Positions 1 through 4,637 are shown, counted from the stretch's first letter. The stretch is 5,314 bases of DNA from Bacillota bacterium (GCA_023443705.1 JAEZTD010000215.1:1-5314), one strand, 5' to 3'. Numbers and translations: made by a program. The notes: generated by a model from the letters alone, not told the origin.

Positions 1-126
1 GTCCAGCGTCTGCATGTATTCGGCGATATCGACTTCATTGAGCATGCGCAGCGCGCCGCGCAACTCGCCGTGGCGGCCTGCGGCAAGAAGCTCATCGAGA
101 CGGAGCTTGATCTTGTCAAAGTCCAA
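1..126 (-). CDS. mgtE: Magnesium transporter MgtE, N-terminal fragment (runs off the left edge)
   Basis: Only the first 42 codons are in the window. The protein begins LDFDKIKLRLDELLAAG (Met in the cell) and continues with a segment ending ALRMLNEVDIAEYMQTLD. This amphipathic helical pattern, with a leucine-rich helix followed by 'N-x-VDIAEYM..LD', is what I expect of the cytosolic N domain of MgtE, the Mg2+-gated channel/transporter of the inner membrane. In that family the N and CBS domains bind Mg2+ and close the pore. No membrane segment is visible because the gene is cut off. I chose a TTG start at 126-124: it follows AGGAGG (139-134) at a 7-nt spacing, and no in-frame ATG lies near it. 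The gene is preceded on the same strand by a promoter, a small leader ORF and an intrinsic terminator, which fits a regulated ion transporter. The alternative is another protein with an MgtE-N-like helical domain. The assignment rests on a short stretch and is moderately sure. Confidence 0.72.
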   Translation of the reverse strand, partial: MDFDKIKLRLDELLAAGRHGELRGALRMLNEVDIAEYMQTLD

Positions 127-133
127 ATGCTTC

Positions 134-139
134 CCTCCT
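134..139 (-). promoter_or_regulatory. Shine-Dalgarno of mgtE, deciding a TTG start
   Basis: A perfect AGGAGG on the minus strand lies 7 nt before TTG (126-124), which opens the MgtE-like frame. The strength of the site and the lack of any competing ATG make TTG the only sensible start. Confidence 0.75.
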
Positions 140-146
140 CTTCTAT

Positions 147-181
147 GTGCCGGCGGGCGGGGATGCGCCGCGCCGGAGCAC
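147..181 (-). other. GC-rich hairpin between the leader terminator and the mgtE ribosome site
   Basis: On the minus strand GTGC (181-178) pairs with GCAC (150-147). After a 2-nt bulge CGGCG pairs with CGCCG, giving about 9 bp around a loop of some 15 nt. It lies just after the T-run of the terminator and 7 nt before the Shine-Dalgarno. It is not followed by a T-run, so it is not itself a terminator. Whether it has a function is unknown. Confidence 0.4.
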
Positions 182-182
182 G

Positions 183-224
183 AAAAAACAGACACCTTTG
201 CGCTTGGGGCCAAAAGAGTGCCTG
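183..224 (-). terminator. Intrinsic terminator inside the mgtE leader (attenuator)
   Basis: On the minus strand the arm CAGGCACTCTTTTG (224-211) pairs with CAAAGGTGTCTG (200-189), with two G-U pairs and a 2-nt bulge. The loop is 10 nt (GCCCCAAGCG), and six T residues follow (188-183). It stands between the promoter and mgtE on the same strand, so transcripts ending here would never reach the gene. That position marks it as a conditional terminator, not an end-of-operon one. Its 5' arm is also the partner of an upstream antiterminator strand (see the entry at 211-306). Confidence 0.75.
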
Positions 225-306
225 AACTTCGGGCGATGCGTAGACCAGAGGAAGGGCGCCTGATCAGATGCTAACGGGTCTAAAGCATGATCGAGGCACT
301 CCTTCA
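211..306 (-). promoter_or_regulatory. Antiterminator pairing of the mgtE leader
   Basis: The minus-strand segment 306-294 (TGAAGGAGTGCCT) is complementary over 13 consecutive positions to 223-211 (AGGCACTCTTTTG): ten Watson-Crick and three G-U pairs, with a perfect 8-bp core (GAGTGCCT/AGGCACTC). The downstream strand is almost the whole 5' arm of the terminator at 183-224, so the two helices exclude each other. The upstream strand is the end of codon 10 through codon 14 of the leader ORF at 264-335. A ribosome on those codons would therefore mask it and let the terminator form. The complementarity is read directly from the sequence; the regulatory logic is inferred. Confidence 0.68.
262..292 (-). 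other. Leader hairpin B, overlapping the end of the leader ORF
   Basis: On the minus strand GATCATGCT (292-284) pairs with AGCA (272-269) and TGATC (266-262) across a 2-nt bulge. This gives a 9-bp stem with an 11-nt loop that spans codons 15-23 and the stop codon of the leader ORF. It lies inside the loop closed by the 306-294/223-211 antiterminator helix and can coexist with it. A ribosome terminating at the stop would melt it. Confidence 0.5.
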
Positions 307-335
307 GTGGACGTGCATCGTTCTCCGTCGTCCAT
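264..335 (-). CDS. Leader peptide upstream of mgtE, 23 aa, acidic start
   Basis: A short frame from ATG 335-333 to TGA 266-264 encodes MDDGERCTSTEGVPRSCF followed by RPVSI. A perfect AGGAGG (350-345) lies 9 nt before the ATG, which is good evidence that it is translated although it is far too short for coding statistics. It starts about 50 nt after the predicted transcription start and ends 40 nt before the terminator hairpin. Three of residues 2-5 are acidic (D2, D3, E5), and there are prolines at 14 and 20. Acidic or proline-rich starts in leader ORFs of enterobacterial Mg2+ transporter genes (mgtL, mgtM) are known to make ribosomes fall off when Mg2+ is low. By analogy this peptide may sense Mg2+ for mgtE, but that is inference and there is no sequence similarity I can claim. 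An in-frame ATG at 353-351 is less likely because the Shine-Dalgarno would be inside the gene. Confidence 0.55.
   Translation of the reverse strand: MDDGERCTSTEGVPRSCFRPVSI
308..334 (-). other. Leader hairpin A, over the first codons of the leader ORF
   Basis: On the minus strand TGGACG (334-329) pairs with CGTCCA (313-308), a perfect 6-bp stem with a 15-nt loop. It covers codons 1-10 of the leader ORF and ends one base before the antiterminator strand (306-294). It is placed like the pause hairpin of classical attenuators. A ribosome starting on the leader ORF would open it. Confidence 0.45.
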
Positions 336-344
336 TCGGGGCCA

Positions 345-350
345 CCTCCT
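345..350 (-). promoter_or_regulatory. Shine-Dalgarno of the mgtE leader peptide
   Basis: This is a consensus AGGAGG on the minus strand, 9 nt before ATG 335-333. It is the main sign that the 23-codon frame is translated, and it picks that ATG over the one at 353-351, which lies upstream of the site. Confidence 0.65.
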
Positions 351-367
351 CATGCGTTATGATGGAT

Positions 368-417
368 TCCGGCAAGCCGGACAAAACTATGATAACCGCC
401 TTTTTTCCATTCGTCAA
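368..417 (-). promoter_or_regulatory. Sigma-A-type promoter of the mgtE leader, with a palindrome at the start site
   Basis: On the minus strand the -35 is TTGACG (417-412) and the -10 is TATCAT (394-389), separated by 17 nt. Transcription should begin near 382. The perfect palindrome TCCGGC-TT-GCCGGA (381-368) begins right at the predicted start. It could be a 5'-end stabilising stem or an operator, and I cannot tell which. The promoter sets a leader of about 250 nt before mgtE. Confidence 0.7.
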
Positions 418-507
418 GTTATTTTCGCGGCGTGAAGCAAATTACAGAGAGCGGATGCAGGCGGACGGAGGGGCCGCTTGCGCGCGTTTCGGCGTGAGAG
501 GGAACAT

Positions 508-548
508 AAGAAAGGCCGCAGTTCCGGAATCGTTCGGAGCTGCGGCTT
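508..548 (-). terminator. Probable terminator of the IseA-like/nitroreductase operon
   Basis: On the minus strand AGCCGCAG (547-540) pairs with CTGCGGCC on the other side (521-514). After a mismatch, TCCG/CGGA extends the helix inward. The T-rich tail is only TTTCTTATG, so it is a modest intrinsic terminator. It lies 12 nt after the nitroreductase stop codon, where one would expect it. Confidence 0.55.
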
Positions 549-559
549 ATGCTCGATGG

Positions 560-1123
560 CTATTCGATGATGCTCACCCTGCCGGGCTTGAACTCGTGGG
601 CGTCTTTGGTCACGGTGCCTACGCCCACCGCAACGGCGATGGCAAAATCGTAATTCTCCGGGAAATGAAGTGCTTTTCGGAAATCGTTGCCCTTTTCAGA
701 GTGAAACGCCTCCCGGGGAAGGCCCAGAATCACGCTGCCAAGCCCCATAGACCAGGCCGCCAACGCGATGTTCTCCGCCGCGATGCCAGCGTCAACCAGC
801 TGGCCTGCGGGCGCGTCCTTGTCCAGCGAGATGAAGATCACCGTCGGCGCGTTGTAGAACACATGGAAGTCAGGGCTCTTGAACCGGGTGGCCGCGAGGA
901 ATTCGGGGTCTTGTGCGGCCTGCTCGTGGGCGGCGCTGTTCATGGCATCCAGCAGCGCGGCGTTCTGCGCCACGGAAAAGTGCCAGGGCTGGCGATCCAT
1001 CCCGGAGGGGGACGCAAGCGCCGCCCGAATCAGCGCGTCCCGCTGCTCGGGTGCAATCTGCTCCGGCGCGTAGCCGCGGATCGACCGCCTAAGGGAGATT
1101 GCCTCAAGAATCGGATTCGTCAT
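560..1123 (-). CDS. Nitroreductase-family FMN oxidoreductase, 187 aa
   Basis: A flavin enzyme of the nitroreductase superfamily: small cytosolic, usually dimeric proteins that use FMN and NAD(P)H to reduce nitro compounds, quinones or related acceptors. Its real substrate cannot be read from sequence. Visible marks are the FMN phosphate-binding start RRSIRGY (residues 12-18), SPSGMDRQPWHF (about 39-50, family pattern 'APSxxNxQPW') and the glycine-rich AAENIALAAWSMGLGSVILG (115-134), which packs on the isoalloxazine ring. The length is normal for the compact members. I start at ATG 1123-1121 because GGGAGG lies 7 nt upstream and the family motif begins a dozen residues later; an upstream ATG at 1174 would fall within the preceding gene. 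The start follows the stop of the IseA-like gene by 17 nt, with the ribosome site in the gap, so the two are co-transcribed. The pairing has no obvious biochemical logic; it may simply be shared expression. Confidence 0.88.
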   Translation of the reverse strand: MTNPILEAISLRRSIRGYAPEQIAPEQRDALIRAALASPSGMDRQPWHFSVAQNAALLDAMNSAAHEQAAQDPEFLAATRFKSPDFHVFYNAPTVIFISLDKDAPAGQLVDAGIAAENIALAAWSMGLGSVILGLPREAFHSEKGNDFRKALHFPENYDFAIAVAVGVGTVTKDAHEFKPGRVSIIE

Positions 1124-1140
1124 GATACTTCCTCCCGCGT

Positions 1141-1767
1141 TCAGAGAAAATAGGGGAATTGAGTGAATTTCCATGCGCCGTCGATTTTCTCCCGGACGAA
1201 GGTGAGATCCTCGGCGGCAGTCACGTTGCCGGCCTCGTCCACCGTGGTCAGGGTCAGCGTGTAGGTGATCTTGTCGTCTGACCGGCTTTCGACGTTCAGC
1301 TCCGTTTCGCCGAGGGCCTCGTCAATGTCGCGGTCCTGCGCTTCGGTGTACAGGTAGCCGTCGATCTCCTCGTAGACGCCGCTGTCCAGAAGCTTGTTGG
1401 CAATCGAATCCGAGAAGTAGGTGCGCACTTCGGCGTCCAGCGCCCGAAGGGTGTTGAGCCGCTCATCCAGCACCTGGAATTTTTTGCCATCCGAGCTGGG
1501 TTTTTCGGGGTCCACATCGAGAGGCTGCGCTTCGAACCAGCCGTAGACCTCCAGCGCGCTCAGAAAGAAGTCCGCGTCTTCGCTGATTTCGTCCTCTTCC
1601 AGCGAGTCTTCGGCATCCTCGTCGGTGGCTTCGGACCAAATTTCACCGGTGGTCGCGTCCTCTTCATACAGCCATTCGGAACTGGGGTCAGGCATTACTT
1701 CCGCCATTGAGACGGCGAAAGAAGTCATGACCAGAAGTACCGCCAGCAGAATCGTCAGCTTTCTCAT
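1141..1767 (-). CDS. Secreted IseA-like protein (putative DL-endopeptidase inhibitor), 208 aa
   Basis: An exported protein. Residues 1-22 form a Sec signal peptide: RK, then a hydrophobic core LTILLAVLLVM, ending S-M-A before Glu23, a good signal peptidase I site. Residues 35-66 are a low-complexity acidic linker with 17 Asp/Glu in 32. Residues from about 67 to the end look like one small alpha+beta domain. Its marks are 'LEVYGWFEAQPLD', 'FSDSIANKLLDSGVYEEIDGYLY', alternating strands around 'KITYTLTLTT', and a closing 'GAWKFTQFPYFL'. This order resembles the IseA (YoeB) family, which in Bacillus binds and inhibits wall DL-endopeptidases outside the cell, and it also recalls NTF2-like folds. 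The family call is from memory of the pattern and is moderate. The start has GGAGGT 6 nt upstream. The gene leads a two-gene operon with a nitroreductase. Confidence 0.62.
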   Translation of the reverse strand: MRKLTILLAVLLVMTSFAVSMAEVMPDPSSEWLYEEDATTGEIWSEATDEDAEDSLEEDEISEDADFFLSALEVYGWFEAQPLDVDPEKPSSDGKKFQVLDERLNTLRALDAEVRTYFSDSIANKLLDSGVYEEIDGYLYTEAQDRDIDEALGETELNVESRSDDKITYTLTLTTVDEAGNVTAAEDLTFVREKIDGAWKFTQFPYFL

Positions 1768-1805
1768 TTGTCTACCTCCGCGCTAGATTGGAACTGTTCT
1801 CCCAT

Positions 1806-1834
1806 ATTATAAGGTTTTAGCGCGCCGGGAGCAA
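1806..1834 (-). promoter_or_regulatory. Promoter of the IseA-like/nitroreductase operon
   Basis: On the minus strand a perfect -10 TATAAT (1811-1806) follows, after 17 nt, a weak -35 TTGCTC (1834-1829, three of six matches). Transcription should start near 1799, leaving a short leader of about 30 nt to the ATG at 1767. Confidence 0.6.
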
Positions 1835-1874
1835 GCCTCGCCGCGTTTTTCCACACAATTTACACGATTAATGC

Positions 1875-1908
1875 AAAAAGGCGCGCGGCGGCGTTGACAG
1901 CGCCGCGC
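1875..1908 (-). terminator. Minus-strand terminator (or operator) overlapping the metK -35 box
   Basis: GCGCGGCG (1883-1890) and CGCCGCGC (1901-1908) are perfect 8-bp inverted repeats 10 nt apart. Read on the minus strand, the stem is followed by GC GCC and then five T (1879-1875), the form of an intrinsic terminator. It would stop antisense or readthrough transcripts coming from the metK/transpeptidase side before they enter the IseA-like gene. The metK -35 TTGACA lies in the 10-nt centre, so a DNA-level operator is the alternative. Confidence 0.5.
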
Positions 1909-1923
1909 ACTTCGGTGTATACT
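1894..1923 (+). promoter_or_regulatory. Promoter of metK
   Basis: A consensus -35 TTGACA (1894-1899) and a -10 TATACT (1918-1923) are separated by 18 nt. Transcription should start near 1930, just before the SAM riboswitch. Confidence 0.78.
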
Positions 1924-1941
1924 CGTGTCACAATCGAATAA

Positions 1942-2050
1942 GCCTTATCAAGAGTGGTTGAGGGACGGGCCCGATGAAACCCGGCAACCGGCGCTCCACG
2001 CGTCCGGTGCCAATTCCCGCGGCATGGCTTTCCATGTCGGAAGATGAGGC
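1942..2050 (+). ncRNA. SAM-I (S-box) riboswitch controlling metK
   Basis: A classic S-box aptamer that binds S-adenosylmethionine. P1 is GCCTTATC (1942-1949) with GATGAGGC (2043-2050), 8 bp. The conserved core 'TCAAGAGTGG..GAGGGAC' continues into 'GGCCCGATGAAACCCGGCAACC' (split here: GGCCCGATGAAAC, CCGGCAACC), which contains the kink-turn and pseudoknot elements. P3 is ACCGG (1987-1991) with CCGGT (2004-2008). The joining segment is GTGCCAATTCC. P4 is GGCATGG (2021-2027) with CCATGTC (2032-2038), followed by GGAAGATGAGG. All the hallmark parts are present in order. In this family SAM binding stabilises P1 and turns transcription off, giving feedback on the enzyme that makes SAM. Confidence 0.96.
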
Positions 2051-2094
2051 GCATGAAGCAAAGTGCGTTCTCACGAATGCGCTTATTCTTTTGG
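2047..2094 (+). terminator. Expression platform of the SAM-I riboswitch: terminator and competing antiterminator
   Basis: Terminator: AAGTGCGTT (2061-2069) pairs with AATGCGCTT (2076-2084), 9 bp with two G-U pairs around loop CTCACG, and then ATTCTTTT (2085-2092). Antiterminator: AGGCGCAT (2047-2054) pairs with ATGCGCTT (2077-2084) over 8 bp. The antiterminator uses the last four bases of P1 and the terminator's 3' arm. It can form only when P1 is open, meaning without SAM. This gives the normal S-box logic: SAM bound, terminator forms, metK off. Confidence 0.82.
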
Positions 2095-2116
2095 AATTTT
2101 CTTCAGGAGGTGCCCC

Positions 2117-3289
2117 ATGAGAACGCTGTTTACGTCCGAATCGGTGACGGAAGGACATCCGGACAAGGTGTGCGACCAGATCTCCGACGCGGTGCTGGAC
2201 GCCATCCTCGAAAAAGACCCCGCGGCCCGCGTCGCCTGTGAGTGCTGCGCCACCACCGGCCTCGTGCTGGTGATGGGTGAAATCTCGACCAATTCCTACA
2301 TCTCCATCGCCGACATCGCGCGCCAGAAGATCCGCGAGATCGGCTACGACAACGCGGACTGCGGCTTTGACGGAAACGCCTGCGCGGTGATGGTGTCGGT
2401 GGACGAACAGTCCCCGGACATCGCCCAGGGCGTCAACAACGCGCTGGAGGGCCGGGGGGAAAACCGCTTTGACATCGGCGCGGGCGACCAGGGCATGATG
2501 TTCGGCTACGCCTGCGACGAGACGCCCGAGTACATGCCCATGGCGATCGCGCTGGCGCACCGGGTCACCAGAAAGCTGGCGGAGGTTCGCAAGAGCGGCC
2601 TCGTAGGCTATCTGCGGCCCGACGGCAAGGCGCAGGTAACGGTGGAATATGTGGACGGCGCGCCGGTCCGCGTCGACACGGTGGTCCTGTCCACCCAGCA
2701 CAGCCCCGACGTGGATCACGACACCATCGAGCGGGATATGATCGAGGAAGTCATCAAGGCCGTGATCCCCGCGGCGCTGCTCGACGAAAAAACCCGCTAC
2801 CTCGTCAACCCCACCGGCCGCTTTGTGATCGGCGGCCCGCAAGGCGACTCCGGCCTGACCGGGCGCAAGATCATCGTGGACACCTACGGCGGCTACGGCC
2901 ACCACGGCGGCGGCGCCTTCTCCGGCAAGGACCCCACGAAGGTGGACCGATCCGCCGCCTACGCCATGCGCCATGTGGCCAAGAACCTGGTCGCAGCGGG
3001 CCTCGCGAAGAAGTGCGAGGTGGGCGTGGCCTACGCCATCGGCGTGGCGAAGCCCGTGTCGCTGTTTGTCAACACCGAGGGCACGGGATCGCTTCCGGAT
3101 GACGAACTGGCGAAGCTCGTCATGGAAACCTTCGACCTGCGCCCCGCCGCGATCATCGAGGCGCTGGACCTGCGTAGGCCCGTCTACCAGCAGGTGGCGG
3201 CCTACGGGCACTTTGGCCGGGATGATCTGGATCTGACGTGGGAAAAGCTCGACCTTGCGGACACGCTGCGCGAAAAAGCCGGGCTGTAA
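2117..3289 (+). CDS. metK: S-adenosylmethionine synthetase (methionine adenosyltransferase), 390 aa
   Basis: Makes SAM from methionine and ATP, releasing phosphate and diphosphate; cytosolic, usually a tetramer. Signature elements are in order. The N-terminal FTSESVTEGHPDK (5-17) holds the ATP-site His14 and Asp16 region. GEISTNSYISI lies at 55-65, DEQSPDIAQGV at 97-107 and the GAGDQGMMFGYA signature at 121-132. STQHSPDV is near 192-199, and TGRFVIGGPQGDSGLTGRK near 233-251. The phosphate-binding loop GGGAFSGKDPTKVDRSAAY spans 264-282. The length matches the family and no key residue is missing. The start at ATG 2117 follows AGGAGG (2105-2110) by 6 nt and begins with the standard M-x-x-x-FTSESV. 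The gene is monocistronic: its own promoter and SAM-I switch precede it and a terminator follows, and its neighbours face away or converge. Confidence 0.98.
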   Translation: MRTLFTSESVTEGHPDKVCDQISDAVLDAILEKDPAARVACECCATTGLVLVMGEISTNSYISIADIARQKIREIGYDNADCGFDGNACAVMVSVDEQSPDIAQGVNNALEGRGENRFDIGAGDQGMMFGYACDETPEYMPMAIALAHRVTRKLAEVRKSGLVGYLRPDGKAQVTVEYVDGAPVRVDTVVLSTQHSPDVDHDTIERDMIEEVIKAVIPAALLDEKTRYLVNPTGRFVIGGPQGDSGLTGRKIIVDTYGGYGHHGGGAFSGKDPTKVDRSAAYAMRHVAKNLVAAGLAKKCEVGVAYAIGVAKPVSLFVNTEGTGSLPDDELAKLVMETFDLRPAAIIEALDLRRPVYQQVAAYGHFGRDDLDLTWEKLDLADTLREKAGL

Positions 3290-3309
3290 ATTTCAGATGT
3301 GAACGCAAG

Positions 3310-3356
3310 CATCCCCTGCCTTCAGTGGTATTTGAAGACAGGGGGTGAATTTTGTT
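3310..3356 (+). terminator. Terminator of metK
   Basis: CATCCCCTG (3310-3318) pairs with CAGGGGGTG (3339-3347), one G-U. After two mismatches TTC/GAA extends the stem, and AATTTTGTT follows. The T-run is only on the plus strand, so it serves metK. The convergent transpeptidase gene has no clear T-tailed terminator of its own and may use the same hairpin. Confidence 0.75.
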
Positions 3357-3377
3357 CGATTACTGCGCGGGTGGCGG

Positions 3378-4520
3378 TTATTCGACGATCACCGTGGTGC
3401 CGGGGGCGCAGTTTTCAAAGATCCATCGGGCGTCTTCGACACTCAGGCGCACGCAGCCGTGGGACGACTTCCGGCCGAGTTTTTTTACCGACCCGGCGAT
3501 GAGCGTGGATTCCTTCGCCTGTTCGTAAAGCACCGAATGGAACAGTACCCCTCCTTTGATGCGGAACGCGTACTGCGCCCAGCAGCCGTAGGTGGGAAAG
3601 TAGCACCAGCGCGCCACCGGGCCTGTGGATTTGTACGTGCCGGCGGGCGTCGGAGTGTCGTCCAGCCCGGTGGAGCAGACCATCTCCCGCTCAAGGCGCG
3701 TATACTCGCCATCCTCCCAGGCGTAGGCGTAGACGACTTGCCTTTCGGTATCCACTTTTAGAAGATGGTCGTAGAGCGGCTGGTCGTTGGCAACCGCGCC
3801 TTCCGAGAACAGCGTTTCCTGGGTCGTGCGATCGGCGACGCCGGTCTCGGTCAGGTCGTTCGCCTGCTGGAACAGGGCAACGGCGGCGGCGACATCGCCG
3901 TCAAAAATGCCGTCCTCCGCGTGGTCGGAGAATTTGAGGCTGGACAGTCGTCGCTGCGCACGGCGCACCTCGCTGCCGTCGTCGCCCTTCTGAAGCGTCT
4001 GGCAGTACACGGGGAGGGAGTCGTCCATCAGGCGCGTTCGCTGCGCCTCGTCCAGCTCGCCGGTCACAGGGTAGGGTGCGCCTTCCTGCGCGTCTTCCGG
4101 CTCCGCGTCGGCCACGGGGAGGTCTTCGCCAAGTTCGCCCTCGTTGTCCATCACCATATAGGTTTGGAAGGCGGCGATGGATTCCACGCTGTCGTAGGTG
4201 GTCAGCGGCTTGATCGAAAGCGCCCGCGTGGCGTTCTCGCGCAATTCCTCGATCACTTCCAGCGTAGACGCGGGCAGGCCCTCCTCGGGCGTATCCTCGG
4301 AAAGGCGGTTCAGGTAGCGTTGGAACTCGCGCACCGCCTGACGGTACGCGGCATCGGAACCGGGCTTCGTCAGAAAGCCCAGCTGAACCAGGCGAGCCGA
4401 GTCGGCCTCCTGAACCTGCGCGGCGCTTTCCGCAACCGGGTACACCGCGTCCGCCTCGCAAAGGGCCACCTGCGGCACCATAAGCGTGAGCGCGAGCAAA
4501 AGAAGGATCAACCTCAGCAT
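3378..4520 (-). CDS. Exported L,D-transpeptidase (YkuD domain) with peptidoglycan-binding repeats, 380 aa
   Basis: Acts outside the membrane, where YkuD enzymes form L,D (3-3) peptide cross-links or attach proteins to peptidoglycan. Residues 1-23 are a signal peptide (MLRLILLLLALTLM core). Peptidoglycan-binding-like repeats follow: a degenerate one at about 41-97, a half repeat near 110-170 interrupted by an acidic insert, and a complete one at 178-238 (GDDGSEVRRAQRRL...GIFDGDVAAAVALFQQ). The catalytic domain spans about 250-380, with 'TPTPAGTY' (289-296), His328 in LFHSVLY and the active site SHGCVRLS (353-360) with Cys356 and Arg358. I chose ATG 4520 because GGGAGA lies just upstream and the signal peptide starts there; ATG 4538 has no ribosome site. 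The Cys at 21 has a poor lipobox (VALC), so a lipoprotein is unlikely. It is a single gene with its own promoter, convergent to metK and divergent from mnmM. Confidence 0.92.
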   Translation of the reverse strand: MLRLILLLLALTLMVPQVALCEADAVYPVAESAAQVQEADSARLVQLGFLTKPGSDAAYRQAVREFQRYLNRLSEDTPEEGLPASTLEVIEELRENATRALSIKPLTTYDSVESIAAFQTYMVMDNEGELGEDLPVADAEPEDAQEGAPYPVTGELDEAQRTRLMDDSLPVYCQTLQKGDDGSEVRRAQRRLSSLKFSDHAEDGIFDGDVAAAVALFQQANDLTETGVADRTTQETLFSEGAVANDQPLYDHLLKVDTERQVVYAYAWEDGEYTRLEREMVCSTGLDDTPTPAGTYKSTGPVARWCYFPTYGCWAQYAFRIKGGVLFHSVLYEQAKESTLIAGSVKKLGRKSSHGCVRLSVEDARWIFENCAPGTTVIVE

Positions 4521-4550
4521 GGCAATTCTCCCGTGCATCTGTATGGCTTC

Positions 4551-4579
4551 ATTATACTGTCTCCGGGCGGATTCGGCAA
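4551..4579 (-). promoter_or_regulatory. Promoter of the L,D-transpeptidase gene
   Basis: On the minus strand -35 TTGCCG (4579-4574) and a perfect -10 TATAAT (4556-4551) are 17 nt apart. Transcription should begin near 4544, about 24 nt before the ATG. It is back to back with the mnmM promoter. Confidence 0.68.
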
Positions 4580-4608
4580 GGCGAAAGGTTTTCCGCTCCG
4601 GCCAGTGT

Positions 4609-4637
4609 TTGCCAACGGCGCGCGCCCGTGGTATACT
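4609..4637 (+). promoter_or_regulatory. Promoter of mnmM
   Basis: -35 TTGCCA (4609-4614) and -10 TATACT (4632-4637) are 17 nt apart. The predicted start near 4644 leaves a very short leader of about 16 nt, just enough for the ribosome site GGAGG (4647-4651) before ATG 4660. Confidence 0.62.

Noticed and set aside
126..390. M-box (ykoK) Mg2+ riboswitch before mgtE
   Set aside because: A faint likeness exists around GTTAG...TACGC..CGCCC (minus strand, about 275-230), but the strongly conserved GGTGAGGCTCC and GACGCC..GGGTCAACAG blocks are missing and the spacing does not fit.
418..507. Intergenic stretch between the mgtE promoter and the nitroreductase terminator
   Set aside because: No credible ORF with a ribosome site, repeat or promoter seen.
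287..1153. Long plus-strand open frame opposite the nitroreductase
   Set aside because: It is the antisense shadow of a GC-rich gene. The minus-strand protein has clear family motifs and a ribosome site; this frame gives Arg/Gly-rich text with no recognisable domain.
1928..3211. Long minus-strand open frame opposite metK
   Set aside because: Antisense shadow of metK. Its translation is rich in His, Val, Arg and Gly, has no motif, and runs through the riboswitch.
4450..4520. Lipoprotein signal in the transpeptidase (Cys21)
   Set aside because: The residues before Cys are V-A-L, which lacks the small residue at -1 expected in a lipobox. An ordinary secretory signal is more likely.
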